Source of the DNA: Flavobacterium aquidurense
GTDB taxonomy: Bacteria; Bacteroidota; Bacteroidia; Flavobacteriales; Flavobacteriaceae
Length of the DNA stretch: 64,000 bases
NCBI RefSeq assembly: GCF_001404985.1
Contig: NZ_JRLF01000009.1
Coordinates: 124,001-188,000, forward strand
Direction of reading: 5' to 3'
Shown in pieces: positions 1-7,938 of the stretch; within the stretch, counting starts at the first letter, position 1; each line of letters opens with the position of its first letter. Under the pieces are notes generated by a model. It saw only the letters and a list, made by a program, of their open reading frames with translations. It was not told the origin of the DNA and ran no database searches. Both the position numbers and the translations under genes were made by a program.

Positions 1-180
1 CAGATTTAAAATCTGTCGGGTTTTATTTTATATTATTACTGCATATTAAACCGGATTAAAATCTGGCTTTACAAAATGGTTCGAGCCGAAGGGTCTTTAA
101 TAGGTTCCAAAGGAACCAATTATATTGTAGAGCTGGACTTCAGTCCAGTTTAAATTAGGAATGCATAAATTTAAAAACAG
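1..180. repeat. Intergenic palindromic repeat cluster
   Basis: No gene is visible here. The stretch holds several small dyads, including GGTTCC-AAA-GGAACC at 103-117 and CTGGACT-TC-AGTCCAG at 133-148, plus the word ATTAAAATCTG near the left edge and again near 55. Such hairpins look like dispersed flavobacterial intergenic repeats rather than a regulatory site. The left end is cut by the window. Confidence 0.45.
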
Positions 181-212
181 AAAACCCAACAAATCAAAAT
201 CTGTTGGGTTTT
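181..212 (-). terminator. Rho-independent terminator after the tdk operon
   Basis: An 11-bp perfect stem (AAAACCCAACA at 181-191 with its complement at 202-212) lies just past the stop codon of the 145-aa protein. On the minus strand a T-rich tract follows. The A-rich start would let it act in both directions. Confidence 0.7.
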
Positions 213-232
213 CTTTAATTCAAACATCAGTT

Positions 233-670
233 TTATTTATACTGATCAGGTAATATCTTTATATCAAACAAAAATACTTTTTTCTTGTCATAGTAATTAT
301 AAATCAATGTATAATCACTATCTCTAAAAACCTGAAGTCCGGGATTTGCTTTAGCAGTGCTAATCAGACTTTTTTCTATTTCTTCTTGTATGATATTGAT
401 TTCTGCTTTTTCTTTCTCGACATTCAATAATGTCAAATTATACTGAACAACTCTCTGATCAGGTAAACTCACGCTGTCTAAACGAATACCTTCCTGAATT
501 GTAAGTGGGCAATTTTTATTGTATTTCCCAACTAATTCTTTTATTTCGCTATTTACTTCATTTGCACTTTTAGAAAGATAAAACTGAAATAAGACAACTA
601 AAACCAATGCGATTCCAATTACAATTAATAGTAAAATATTTTGTTTTCTTTTACTCTGTTTTTCTTCCAT
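233..670 (-). CDS. Hypothetical single-pass membrane protein
   Basis: This is a 145-residue protein of unknown function. The N-terminus is basic (KQSKRKQN) and is followed by one hydrophobic segment at about residues 12-32, which predicts an N-in anchor with a soluble C-terminal part facing the periplasm. The soluble part is mixed charged and hydrophobic with no cysteines beyond one near residue 53 and no motif I recognise. It starts 25 bp after tdk on the same strand and is followed by a terminator, so it is probably the last gene of a tdk transcript. I infer no function. Confidence 0.7.
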   Translation of the reverse strand: MEEKQSKRKQNILLLIVIGIALVLVVLFQFYLSKSANEVNSEIKELVGKYNKNCPLTIQEGIRLDSVSLPDQRVVQYNLTLLNVEKEKAEINIIQEEIEKSLISTAKANPGLQVFRDSDYTLIYNYYDKKKVFLFDIKILPDQYK

Positions 671-695
671 ATGTTTACTAGAACTTAATTGAATA

Positions 696-1286
696 TTACT
701 TTTCCTGACTTTTTTTCATTGCATTATAATATGCCGCACGGCTTAATGGCTCATATTCTTCGGTTTCACCAAGCATAACTAACTTATCATTATCTGTTTT
801 ACGAAAACTATAATTGGCAAGATTTCCTGTTCTGGTACAAACGGCATGAACTTTAGTAACATATTCTGCGGTTGCCATAAGTGCCGGCATTGGCCCGAAA
901 GGATTTCCTTTAAAGTCCATATCAAGTCCTGCAACTATCACACGAATTCCCTGATTGGCAAGATCATTACAAACTGTAACAATCTCATCATCAAAAAACT
1001 GCGCTTCATCAATCCCAATAACATCGCAGCCTTGTGCTAATATAGCAATGTTTGCTGCGGCAGGAACCGGTGTTGAGCGAATTTCGTTAGCATCATGAGA
1101 AACTACCATTTCATCATGATAACGGGTATCAATAGCGGGTTTAAAAATTTCGACTCTTTGTTTGGCAAATTGGGCACGTTTTAATCTGCGGATTAATTCC
1201 TCGGTTTTACCCGAAAACATTGATCCACAAATAACTTCAATCCAACCAAATTGTTCTTTGTGATTTACTGTATTTTCGAGAAACAT
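696..1286 (-). CDS. tdk: Thymidine kinase, type II
   Basis: This cytosolic salvage enzyme phosphorylates thymidine to dTMP using ATP. The 196-residue protein has the P-loop GSMFSGKT at residues 21-28, the Walker B/catalytic segment GIDEAQFF at 91-98 with the expected general base Glu94, and the lasso-loop substrate region around [14 protein letters not shown] (118-131). Length is normal for the family. The zinc site is odd: family members usually have two CxxC/H pairs, but only Cys150 remains of the first, and the second pair is replaced by Ser182 and neighbours. Some Bacteroidota lineages may tolerate this loss. It is probably transcribed together with the membrane protein downstream. Confidence 0.95.
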   Translation of the reverse strand: MFLENTVNHKEQFGWIEVICGSMFSGKTEELIRRLKRAQFAKQRVEIFKPAIDTRYHDEMVVSHDANEIRSTPVPAAANIAILAQGCDVIGIDEAQFFDDEIVTVCNDLANQGIRVIVAGLDMDFKGNPFGPMPALMATAEYVTKVHAVCTRTGNLANYSFRKTDNDKLVMLGETEEYEPLSRAAYYNAMKKSQEK

Positions 1287-1377
1287 TTTGTATTTTTCTA
1301 CCTTTAAAAATGAATAGTTTTTATTACTTTGTACTGGTAATAAATCGATGTGAAAAATTGCTGTTTTTACACTTTTT

Positions 1378-1385
1378 CAAAAGTA
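1378..1385 (-). promoter_or_regulatory. Candidate -7 box for tdk (TACTTTTG)
   Basis: The minus strand reads TACTTTTG, a full match to the Bacteroidota -7 consensus TAnnTTTG. It would place the transcript start roughly 85 bp upstream of the tdk start codon. No convincing -33 TTG is seen at the usual spacing, so support is the box alone. Confidence 0.4.
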
Positions 1386-1523
1386 GAAAATTTTTATCAA
1401 ATCGAAGATTCGCAAACGCTTATTAACAGAAATAAAAAAATATCTCTCAGATTTCTACCCGTAATAAAGACATTCAAATACAAAATATACTAAAATACCC
1501 TATTCACTATAATTTCAACAGTT

Positions 1524-2597
1524 ATGAAAAAAAAATTGGAAGCCGATTTAATCAGTATTGCACATCGAATTTTAAAACTTAAAAATAAATCCGATATCAA
1601 TCAATTATATCTTGAAACGCAGAAATTATACGAGAAATTAGCGGTTTTAAAATTTGTTGATGAAAATTTTGATGCTTTAAAACCAACTATTGGTCACAGC
1701 CAGATTAGCACTGAAATTGAATCTATCTTTGACAAAGAAGAAACAATACCTGCCGAAGTTAAAATCGAAGAACCAGTTGCAACTGAAGAATCTCCGATTG
1801 AAACTATAGCTGAACCAGAAATTGCAGCAGAAATTAAAACGGAAGAAGTTGAAGAAGAAATTATTGCAGAAGTTGAGGAAGAAATTGCTACAGAAGTTTC
1901 TGAAGAAGTAATTCCGGAGCCAACTGTTGAAACTATTGCTGAACCTGTTGCTGAAATTATAGAAGAACCTGTTGTTGAAAAAATCGAAGAACCAATTTTT
2001 GAAACAAAAAAAGAAGAAGTACAAACTCCTGATGAAACTTCGTTTAGAACATTCAGTGATCTTAAACCAATTCCGGATTTGGATTTTAAACCTGCTTTTG
2101 AATTAGATCAGACTGAGGAGAAACAACCGGAAAAAGAAGAACCAAAAGCGGAAACTCCATCAAAACCAGAACCTATCACGATCTCATTTGAGGATTTTGG
2201 AATTAATTATGCTGATGCTCAGTTTGTAAAAGTAGATAGTTTTGAAAACGTTATTCCTACTCCAACTCCTGTAACTAATGAATATAAAGAGAAAAAAGAA
2301 ATCATAGAAACTGTTGTTACAGAAAAACCCGCAGAAACAAAAGCTGCAACTCTAAACGAAAAACTGGCAAAAGGTTTTCATATTGATTTAAATGACCGAA
2401 TTGCTTTTACAAAAAACCTTTTCGGAAATAGTTCTGAAGATTACAGCCGCGTTTTAAACCAACTTTTAACTTTTGACAGTTATGCAGAAGCTCAGGATTT
2501 TATAGAGAATATGGTAAAACCGGATTATAATAACTGGGAAGGAAAAGACGATTATGCAGAACGTTTTCTGGAAATTGTAGAGAAGAAATTCTCATAA
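1524..2597 (+). CDS. Hypothetical protein with long acidic Glu/Pro-rich linker
   Basis: A 357-residue protein of unknown function with three parts. Residues 1-55 are predicted helical (KLEADLISIAHRILKL). Residues about 70-275 are a low-complexity acidic stretch rich in Glu, Pro, Val and Ile with repeated EEP/EIAAE-like words, probably disordered. Residues about 275-357 form a compact ordered-looking domain (LNEKLAKGFHIDLNDR to the C-terminus) with a helical IAFTKNLFGNSSEDYSRVL segment. There is no signal peptide, so it is probably cytosolic. It lies directly upstream of rsmI on the same strand with a 38-bp gap. I recall proteins of this layout in flavobacteria but know no function. Confidence 0.8.
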   Translation: MKKKLEADLISIAHRILKLKNKSDINQLYLETQKLYEKLAVLKFVDENFDALKPTIGHSQISTEIESIFDKEETIPAEVKIEEPVATEESPIETIAEPEIAAEIKTEEVEEEIIAEVEEEIATEVSEEVIPEPTVETIAEPVAEIIEEPVVEKIEEPIFETKKEEVQTPDETSFRTFSDLKPIPDLDFKPAFELDQTEEKQPEKEEPKAETPSKPEPITISFEDFGINYADAQFVKVDSFENVIPTPTPVTNEYKEKKEIIETVVTEKPAETKAATLNEKLAKGFHIDLNDRIAFTKNLFGNSSEDYSRVLNQLLTFDSYAEAQDFIENMVKPDYNNWEGKDDYAERFLEIVEKKFS

Positions 2598-2635
2598 CTT
2601 TCCTATCTCTCATTTTACATTTCACATAAAAAATT

Positions 2636-3367
2636 ATGTCTAAATTATATATCGTTCCAACGCCAATTGGCAATCTTGAAGACATGACTTTTCGTGCTAT
2701 CAGGATTCTGAAAGAAGTAGATTTAATCTTGGCGGAAGACACCAGAACCAGTGGCAAATTGCTGAAGCATTTTGAAATTGGCACGCACATGCACAGCCAT
2801 CACATGCACAACGAACACAAAACAACCGAGAATTTAATTGCTCGTTTGAAAGCCGGTGAAACTATTGCCCTGATTTCAGATGCCGGAACTCCGGCAATCT
2901 CAGATCCCGGTTTTTTATTGACACGCGCTTGTGTTGAAAACAAAATCGAAGTAGAATGTTTACCCGGAGCAACTGCTTTTGTACCTGCTTTAGTAAATAG
3001 CGGATTACCAAACGACAAATTTATATTTGAAGGTTTTTTGCCTGATAAAAAAGGACGTCAGACTCGGTTTTTGGCTTTAGCCGAAGAGACCAGAACGATG
3101 ATTTTATACGTTTCGCCACATAAACTCGTTAAGACTTTAGCTGAATTTATCCAATATTTTGGCGAAGACAGACAAGTTTGTGTTTCACGAGAATTATCAA
3201 AACTACACGAAGAAAACGTACGCGGAACCGCAAGAGAAGTTTTAACCCATTTTGAAAAAACAGCACCACGAGGTGAAATTGTCGTAGTCGTTGCTGGAAA
3301 AACAATAACAAAAGAACCTAAGAAAAGTAAATTCTCTAAGGATCAAGAAGAAACAGAAGAAGATTAA
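2636..3367 (+). CDS. rsmI: 16S rRNA (cytidine(1402)-2'-O)-methyltransferase
   Basis: RsmI methylates the ribose of C1402 in the decoding centre of 16S rRNA using SAM. The 243-residue protein begins with the diagnostic LYIVPTPIGNLEDMT, followed by LAEDTRTSGKLL near residue 33, the SAM-pocket segment ALISDAGTPAISDPG around 80-94 and LPGATAFVPAL near 108-118. This is the SUMT/tetrapyrrole-methylase fold. The C-terminus has a short Lys/Glu-rich tail. The gene is probably co-transcribed with the acidic-linker protein upstream. Confidence 0.95.
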   Translation: MSKLYIVPTPIGNLEDMTFRAIRILKEVDLILAEDTRTSGKLLKHFEIGTHMHSHHMHNEHKTTENLIARLKAGETIALISDAGTPAISDPGFLLTRACVENKIEVECLPGATAFVPALVNSGLPNDKFIFEGFLPDKKGRQTRFLALAEETRTMILYVSPHKLVKTLAEFIQYFGEDRQVCVSRELSKLHEENVRGTAREVLTHFEKTAPRGEIVVVVAGKTITKEPKKSKFSKDQEETEED

Positions 3368-3376
3368 ATTATTTAA

Positions 3377-3507
3377 GCCACAGATTAAAATGATTCTCAC
3401 AGATTAATAAAAAGTTGCCACAAATTGCACAAATTTTCGCTAATTAAATTCGTGATAATTGGTGAAATTCGTGGCAAAAAATCATTCGAATCATTTTAAT
3501 CGGTGGC
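3377..3507. repeat. Nested inverted-repeat element (GCCACAGATT family)
   Basis: The outer arms (3377-3395 and 3489-3507, 19 bp) are inverted copies with one mismatch. Inside lies a second near-perfect inverted pair around TTGCCACAAATT and AATTCGTGGCAA. Related sequence occurs at 4146-4209, 23774-23858 and 52228-52488, so this is a dispersed non-coding element between rsmI and the hopJ-like gene. Confidence 0.6.
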
Positions 3508-3525
3508 AGAAAAACAACACATAAC

Positions 3526-3870
3526 ATGAGCATCCAAGCCTTTTTAGAAAAAGTAAAACAAACTCCAAACGAAATAACATTTCCGGAAACTATTGCAATA
3601 ATTGAAGAAAATTACAACTTTACTCCAACAGCTTTCCAAAACGGAACACAACACAATGCAGCCGGAGAAAATTCTGGTTCTTGTAAATTATTTTCTTTTG
3701 CAAAATTGCAAAACTTAAGTAATGAAGAAACTTTAGCGTGTTTTGGAGCATTTTACTTTCAAGAAGTTTTGGGAGATCCAAACGGAACAAATCACCAAAA
3801 CATTAGAAATTTCATCAATTTAGGCTGGGACGGAATTAAATTTGAAGGAAACGCTTTAGAAGCGAAATAA
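3526..3870 (+). CDS. HopJ-family protein
   Basis: A 114-residue protein matching the HopJ type III effector family by its FLEKVKQTPNEITFPETIA start and the central NAAGENSGSCKLFSFAKL segment, then ACFGAFYFQEVL. The family was named for a Pseudomonas effector but is widespread in free-living bacteria without type III secretion, so an effector role should not be assumed. No signal peptide is present and the protein is probably cytosolic. Function is unknown. It lies between two repeat elements and appears monocistronic. Confidence 0.8.
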   Translation: MSIQAFLEKVKQTPNEITFPETIAIIEENYNFTPTAFQNGTQHNAAGENSGSCKLFSFAKLQNLSNEETLACFGAFYFQEVLGDPNGTNHQNIRNFINLGWDGIKFEGNALEAK

Positions 3871-3965
3871 TATTAGATTGCAAAATGTAGATTTTTTAAA
3901 TCTGCTTTATTCCAAAATCCATAAACCTTAATAAAAGTTCAAGCTTCGTTATTTTTCGCGTTTTT

Positions 3966-4063
3966 GTCATTTCGACGAAGGAGAAATCTTCGCGAGAAGC
4001 TCGACAAAGATTGGATTCTCATTACGGAGTTACTTGCGAAGATTTCTCCTTCGTCGAAATGAC
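3966..4063. repeat. 28-bp perfect inverted repeat element
   Basis: Perfect 28-bp inverted arms (3966-3993 and 4036-4063, beginning GTCATTTCGACGAAGGAG) enclose a 42-bp loop. The sequence would form a long hairpin if transcribed. The 419-bp gap between the hopJ-like gene and recJ contains no convincing gene; it holds only this element and the GCCACAGATT element that follows. I recall similar sequences as dispersed repeats in flavobacteria. Confidence 0.7.
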
Positions 4064-4145
4064 AATGATTGTGGTTATTTTGCGCAAGACTAACGTTCCT
4101 TACAGTCTTGGTTTAAACTTTGACAAAAGTAAAAGTGAATATTTT

Positions 4146-4209
4146 TGCCACAGATTGAAAAGATTAACACAGATTAAAAAAATCCTTTTAAAATCATTTA
4201 ATCTGTGAC
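4146..4209. repeat. GCCACAGATT-family inverted repeat
   Basis: A short copy of the same dyad family seen at 3377-3507. The left arm begins GCCACAGATTGAAAAGATT and the right arm ends AATCATTTAATCTGTGAC. It lies about 80 bp upstream of the recJ start, with AT-rich TCTAAAATC-like words between. Confidence 0.5.
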
Positions 4210-4289
4210 AATAAAAAAATTACATATCACATTAAACGATTTTCGATTTCTACAATCTAAAATCTACACTCTAAAATCAAAAATCAACC

Positions 4290-5990
4290 ATGCGTTGGAC
4301 ATTAAAACCAAAACCTTCTCAAGATAAAGTCAAACATTTGGCGCAAGCCCTAAATGTAGAAGATTTTGTAGCAACACTTTTGATTCAGCGTGGCATTGAA
4401 ACTTTCGAAGATGCCAAAAATTTCTTTCGCCCTTCATTAGACCATCTTCATGATCCTTTCCTGATGAAAGACATGGACAAAGCCGTTTCAAGGATAGAAT
4501 TGGCGATCGAAAATCAGGAAAACATCTTAGTCTTTGGCGATTATGATGTCGACGGAACAACGGCTGTTTCTTTGGTTTCGGCTTATTTAAAATCACATTA
4601 TCCTAATATTGCCACTTATATTCCGGATCGTTATCTGGAAGGTTACGGAATTTCTTTTAAAGGAATTGACTTTGCCGATGATAACGGATTTTCTTTAATC
4701 ATCGCGCTCGATTGTGGTATTAAATCCATCGATCATATTGCTTACGCGAAAGAAAAAAACATCGACTTTATTATTTGTGATCACCACAGACCCGGAGAAT
4801 TTCTTCCCGATGCGGTTGCGATTTTAGACCCAAAAAGAGAAGATTGTTCCTATCCTTATGATGAATTATGTGGTTGTGGCGTTGGTTTTAAATTGATTCA
4901 GGCGCTAGGAACAAACAGAAATGAAACTATAGAAGATTTGATTCCATATCTGGATTTAGTTGCCACAGCAATTGCAGCCGATATCGTGCCAATCACAGGC
5001 GAAAACAGGGTTCTGGCTTACTACGGATTGCAAGTCATTAATTCAGATCCAAGACCGGGAATTAAAGCTTTGGTACATCAGGTAAAAAAGAAAACACTTG
5101 ACATTACCGATGTTGTTTTTATTATTTCTCCCCGAATAAATGCGGCTGGAAGAATCAAACACGGTAATCATGCTGTTGAATTATTGACTGAATTCAATTT
5201 TGAACAAGCACAGCAATTTGCATCCGAAATTGAACAATATAACTCCGACCGGAAAGATCTCGACAAACAAATTACCAAAGAAGCTTTTCAGCAAATCCTG
5301 ACCAATAATGAACAAGATCGATTTTCGACTGTTGTGTTTCAGGAAGACTGGCACAAAGGCGTAATCGGAATTGTAGCGTCACGACTTATTGAGACTTATT
5401 ATCGCCCAACTTTGGTTTTTACTAAAAGTGGTGATAAATATGCTGCATCTGCAAGATCTGTAAAAGGATTTGATGTTTACAATGCCCTTGATGCCTGCTC
5501 TGAACATTTAGAACAATTTGGAGGTCATATGTACGCGGCAGGAATGACTTTGAAAGCGGAGAACTATAAAACCTTCAAAGATGCTTTTGAAAAACAAGTT
5601 CAGGAAACCATTTTACCCGAAATGCGTACTCCGGAAATAGAAGTTGATGCTGAAATTAACTTTAGTGATATCACTCCAAAACTAATCCGGATTTTAAAAC
5701 AATTCGAACCTTTTGGACCTCTGAACATGACGCCTGTTTTTATCACCAAAGAGGTAAAAGATACTGGTTATGCCAAAACTTTAGGCGCAGAGGAAGAACA
5801 TTTGAGACTTTTTGTGAAGCAATATAATTCAGATGGAATTGCTGCAATAGGTTTTGGGCTTGGAAAAAAATTAGACATTACAAAAAATCAAAATACTTTT
5901 CAGCTGGCATATTCATTGGCTGAAAACGAGTGGAACGGAACCGTTTCGACTCAACTTATGCTAAAAGATATTAGAACAAATGACGAATAA
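4290..5990 (+). CDS. recJ: Single-stranded-DNA-specific exonuclease RecJ
   Basis: RecJ degrades single-stranded DNA 5' to 3' in recombination, mismatch and base-excision repair. The 566-residue protein carries the DHH phosphoesterase motifs: VFGDYDVDGTTA at about 82-93, ALDCGIKS near 142, the DHH motif ICDHHRPGE near 162, and the LDPKREDC segment that follows. The DHHA1 domain has the substrate motif SARSVKGFDVYNAL and GGHMYAAGMTL near residue 400-425. A C-terminal OB-type domain completes the usual architecture, so it looks intact. The last 11 bp overlap the MFS gene, suggesting coupled translation. Confidence 0.96.
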   Translation: MRWTLKPKPSQDKVKHLAQALNVEDFVATLLIQRGIETFEDAKNFFRPSLDHLHDPFLMKDMDKAVSRIELAIENQENILVFGDYDVDGTTAVSLVSAYLKSHYPNIATYIPDRYLEGYGISFKGIDFADDNGFSLIIALDCGIKSIDHIAYAKEKNIDFIICDHHRPGEFLPDAVAILDPKREDCSYPYDELCGCGVGFKLIQALGTNRNETIEDLIPYLDLVATAIAADIVPITGENRVLAYYGLQVINSDPRPGIKALVHQVKKKTLDITDVVFIISPRINAAGRIKHGNHAVELLTEFNFEQAQQFASEIEQYNSDRKDLDKQITKEAFQQILTNNEQDRFSTVVFQEDWHKGVIGIVASRLIETYYRPTLVFTKSGDKYAASARSVKGFDVYNALDACSEHLEQFGGHMYAAGMTLKAENYKTFKDAFEKQVQETILPEMRTPEIEVDAEINFSDITPKLIRILKQFEPFGPLNMTPVFITKEVKDTGYAKTLGAEEEHLRLFVKQYNSDGIAAIGFGLGKKLDITKNQNTFQLAYSLAENEWNGTVSTQLMLKDIRTNDE

Positions 5991-7260
5991 AACAGAAAAG
6001 CGAGATCCTTATCAGGCATTGCGCTACAGAGAATTTAATGTTTTTTTATTATTGCGTTTTGCTATGGTTTTTGCCTGGGCTATGCAATTTATCGTGATCG
6101 AATGGGAAGTTTACAGTTTGACTAAAAACCCGCTTTCGCTAGGAATTATTGGTTTAATGGAAGTTATTCCGGCAGTTGGTATGGCTTTATTTGCCGGACA
6201 TATTGTGGATCAAAAAGAAAAGAAGGGATTATTGGTAAAATGTATTTTGGGATTTTCTGTAATTAGCTTTGGATTGTTTTTATTGACCTGGCCAAGAGTT
6301 GTCGGCGATTTATCTCCAACGATTATTTTATATTCAATTTATACATTAGTTTTTTTAGGCGGATTAGTCAGAGCTTTTCTTGGGCCAACTATTTTCTCTC
6401 TTCTATCGTTGATTATTCCTAAAAAAGCATATCCAAATGCTGCTACATGGAGTAGTTCGGTTTGGCAAATTGGAGCTGTTATGGGACCGGCGCTGGCTGG
6501 ATTCTCAATTAACTGGATTGGAGTTCACTGGTCAATGTGTTTGGTTTTTGGATTCTCAATTCTTTCCTTAATTGCCTTATCTCAGATCAGTAAAAAACCA
6601 ATCACAAATCCAAAGATTGGAGAATCGATAAAAGACAGCCTTGCAGAAGGTTTGAATTTTGTATTTAAAAACCAAATAGTTTTAGGCGCTTTATCGCTTG
6701 ATATGATTGCAGTACTTTTTGGTGGAGCTGTAGCATTATTACCTGTTTTTGCTCAGGATATTTTAAAAGTTGGTGCTGAAGGTTTTGGTATTTTAAGAGC
6801 CGCTCCAGCAGTAGGAGCTTTTATTACCATGCTAGTTTCTGCATATGTGCCTTTATATAAAAATGCAGGAAAGAAGCTTTTAATAGCCATATTTATTTTC
6901 GGATTATCGATCATCTTATTTGGTCTTTCTACTTCATTCTGGCTTTCTGTTTTCGCTTTATTTTTAAGTGGACTTGCTGACGGAATTTCTGTAGTAATTC
7001 GCCAAACGATTTTACAGCTTAAAACTCCAGATCATATGCGTGGACGAGTTGGTGCTGTAAACTCAATTTTTGTTGGATCTTCGAATGAATTAGGCGCTTT
7101 TGAAAGTGGTGCAACGGCTAAATTAATGGGAACTGTAACTTCTGTTGTTTTTGGAGGAAGTGTTACACTTTTAACTGTTATTGTAACAGCATTAAAATCG
7201 CCAACATTTAGAAAATTAGATCTTAATAAGGATATGGAAGATCACCAAAATATGGAGTAA
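5980..7260 (+). CDS. MFS transporter, Bcr/enterobactin-exporter-like
   Basis: A 426-residue inner-membrane protein with about 12 hydrophobic segments and the MFS inter-helix signature in degenerate form after helix 2 (GHIVDQKEKKGLLVK, about 74-88). The C-terminal half has RGRVGAVNSIFVGSSNELGAFESG, typical of the EntS-like MFS_3 exporters. It most likely exports a small hydrophobic compound, but the substrate cannot be read from sequence. It overlaps recJ by 11 bp and is followed by a terminator, so it closes that operon. Confidence 0.88.
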   Translation: MTNKTEKRDPYQALRYREFNVFLLLRFAMVFAWAMQFIVIEWEVYSLTKNPLSLGIIGLMEVIPAVGMALFAGHIVDQKEKKGLLVKCILGFSVISFGLFLLTWPRVVGDLSPTIILYSIYTLVFLGGLVRAFLGPTIFSLLSLIIPKKAYPNAATWSSSVWQIGAVMGPALAGFSINWIGVHWSMCLVFGFSILSLIALSQISKKPITNPKIGESIKDSLAEGLNFVFKNQIVLGALSLDMIAVLFGGAVALLPVFAQDILKVGAEGFGILRAAPAVGAFITMLVSAYVPLYKNAGKKLLIAIFIFGLSIILFGLSTSFWLSVFALFLSGLADGISVVIRQTILQLKTPDHMRGRVGAVNSIFVGSSNELGAFESGATAKLMGTVTSVVFGGSVTLLTVIVTALKSPTFRKLDLNKDMEDHQNME

Positions 7261-7321
7261 TCTTTTTCAACCATATCAATACTATAAGTTCATTCAAAAT
7301 ACTGAACTTCATCTTGAACAG

Positions 7322-7347
7322 ACTCCAGTTTTAATTGGAGTTTTTTT
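7322..7347 (+). terminator. Terminator after recJ-MFS
   Basis: A stem of ACTCCA (7322-7327) with TGGAGT (7336-7341), extendable through a G-T pair, is followed by a run of seven T. It lies about 60 bp past the MFS stop codon. Confidence 0.75.
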
Positions 7348-7470
7348 ATGAGTCATCGATTCGGATTAGCCAAAATTAAAAACTCTATATCATGACCTTC
7401 TATCACTTATATAGTGAAACATTTTTTCAAATTTTATGATTTTTTATTTAGAACTAATATAAATAGTATT

Positions 7471-7478
7471 TATATTTG
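7471..7478 (+). promoter_or_regulatory. -7 promoter box TATATTTG
   Basis: A perfect TAnnTTTG box lies 20 bp upstream of the ATG of the 118-aa cysteine-containing protein. A start site about 5 bp further on would give a short leader. No clear -33 element is seen. Confidence 0.5.
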
Positions 7479-7498
7479 TTGCAATAAAAGTATCTGTA

Positions 7499-7855
7499 AT
7501 GAGAGAAATAGAACAATTATACCACAACAACTTCGGGATTGCTTTTTACTGGAAAAAAGAAAACGAAACGATAACCGATAAAATACAATTGGTTTTTAAG
7601 GAAACCGGATTTTATTTTACGATTCAGGAGTTGAATTATTTTTGTGATTTAATCGAAGACAGCATGATCGAAAATGCTTGTTGTGAAGCTTGCGAATTAA
7701 AAAACTCTTGTCATAAATTTTTACTCAAAACACCTTGTGCTTCTATAGATTTAGCGGTTTCGATCAAAGAACTAAAATCTATTAAAGATCTTGTCGAAGG
7801 ATCTTTATTTAGAATTGAGCTTGATGAATATGTTTACGGAGTTGGCTTAAATTAA
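7499..7855 (+). CDS. Hypothetical cysteine-cluster protein
   Basis: A 118-residue probably cytosolic protein of unknown function. It contains a compact cysteine cluster in the segment NACCEACELKNSCHKFL (about residues 59-75), with one more Cys shortly after (LLKTPCASID). Together they give a CCxxC...C...C pattern that could bind a metal ion or an Fe-S cluster. The rest is mixed alpha/beta. It has its own -7 box and stands alone between the recJ operon terminator and the cytochrome gene. I recognise it only as a conserved flavobacterial type of small protein. Confidence 0.75.
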   Translation: MREIEQLYHNNFGIAFYWKKENETITDKIQLVFKETGFYFTIQELNYFCDLIEDSMIENACCEACELKNSCHKFLLKTPCASIDLAVSIKELKSIKDLVEGSLFRIELDEYVYGVGLN

Positions 7856-7938
7856 GAAACATTCTAAATGTTTTAACAACATCTTTTCATTATCTAAATA
7901 TATTTTGATTTTATTCAAAAAAAAGTATATTTACTATA

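Noticed and set aside
846..1040. Open frame opposite tdk
   Set aside because: It is antisense to a conserved enzyme and has no promoter or protein-like composition.
1677..2024. 115-residue Phe/Asn-rich frame opposite the acidic-linker protein
   Set aside because: It is the mirror of the Glu-rich repeat codons (GAA read as TTC), a low-complexity shadow.
3526..3870. Type III secretion effector
   Set aside because: The HopJ family name is historical; there is no secretion system or effector context here.
4011..4208. 65-residue frame within the repeat region upstream of recJ
   Set aside because: It runs through the inverted repeat and the GCCACAGATT element and has no family resemblance.
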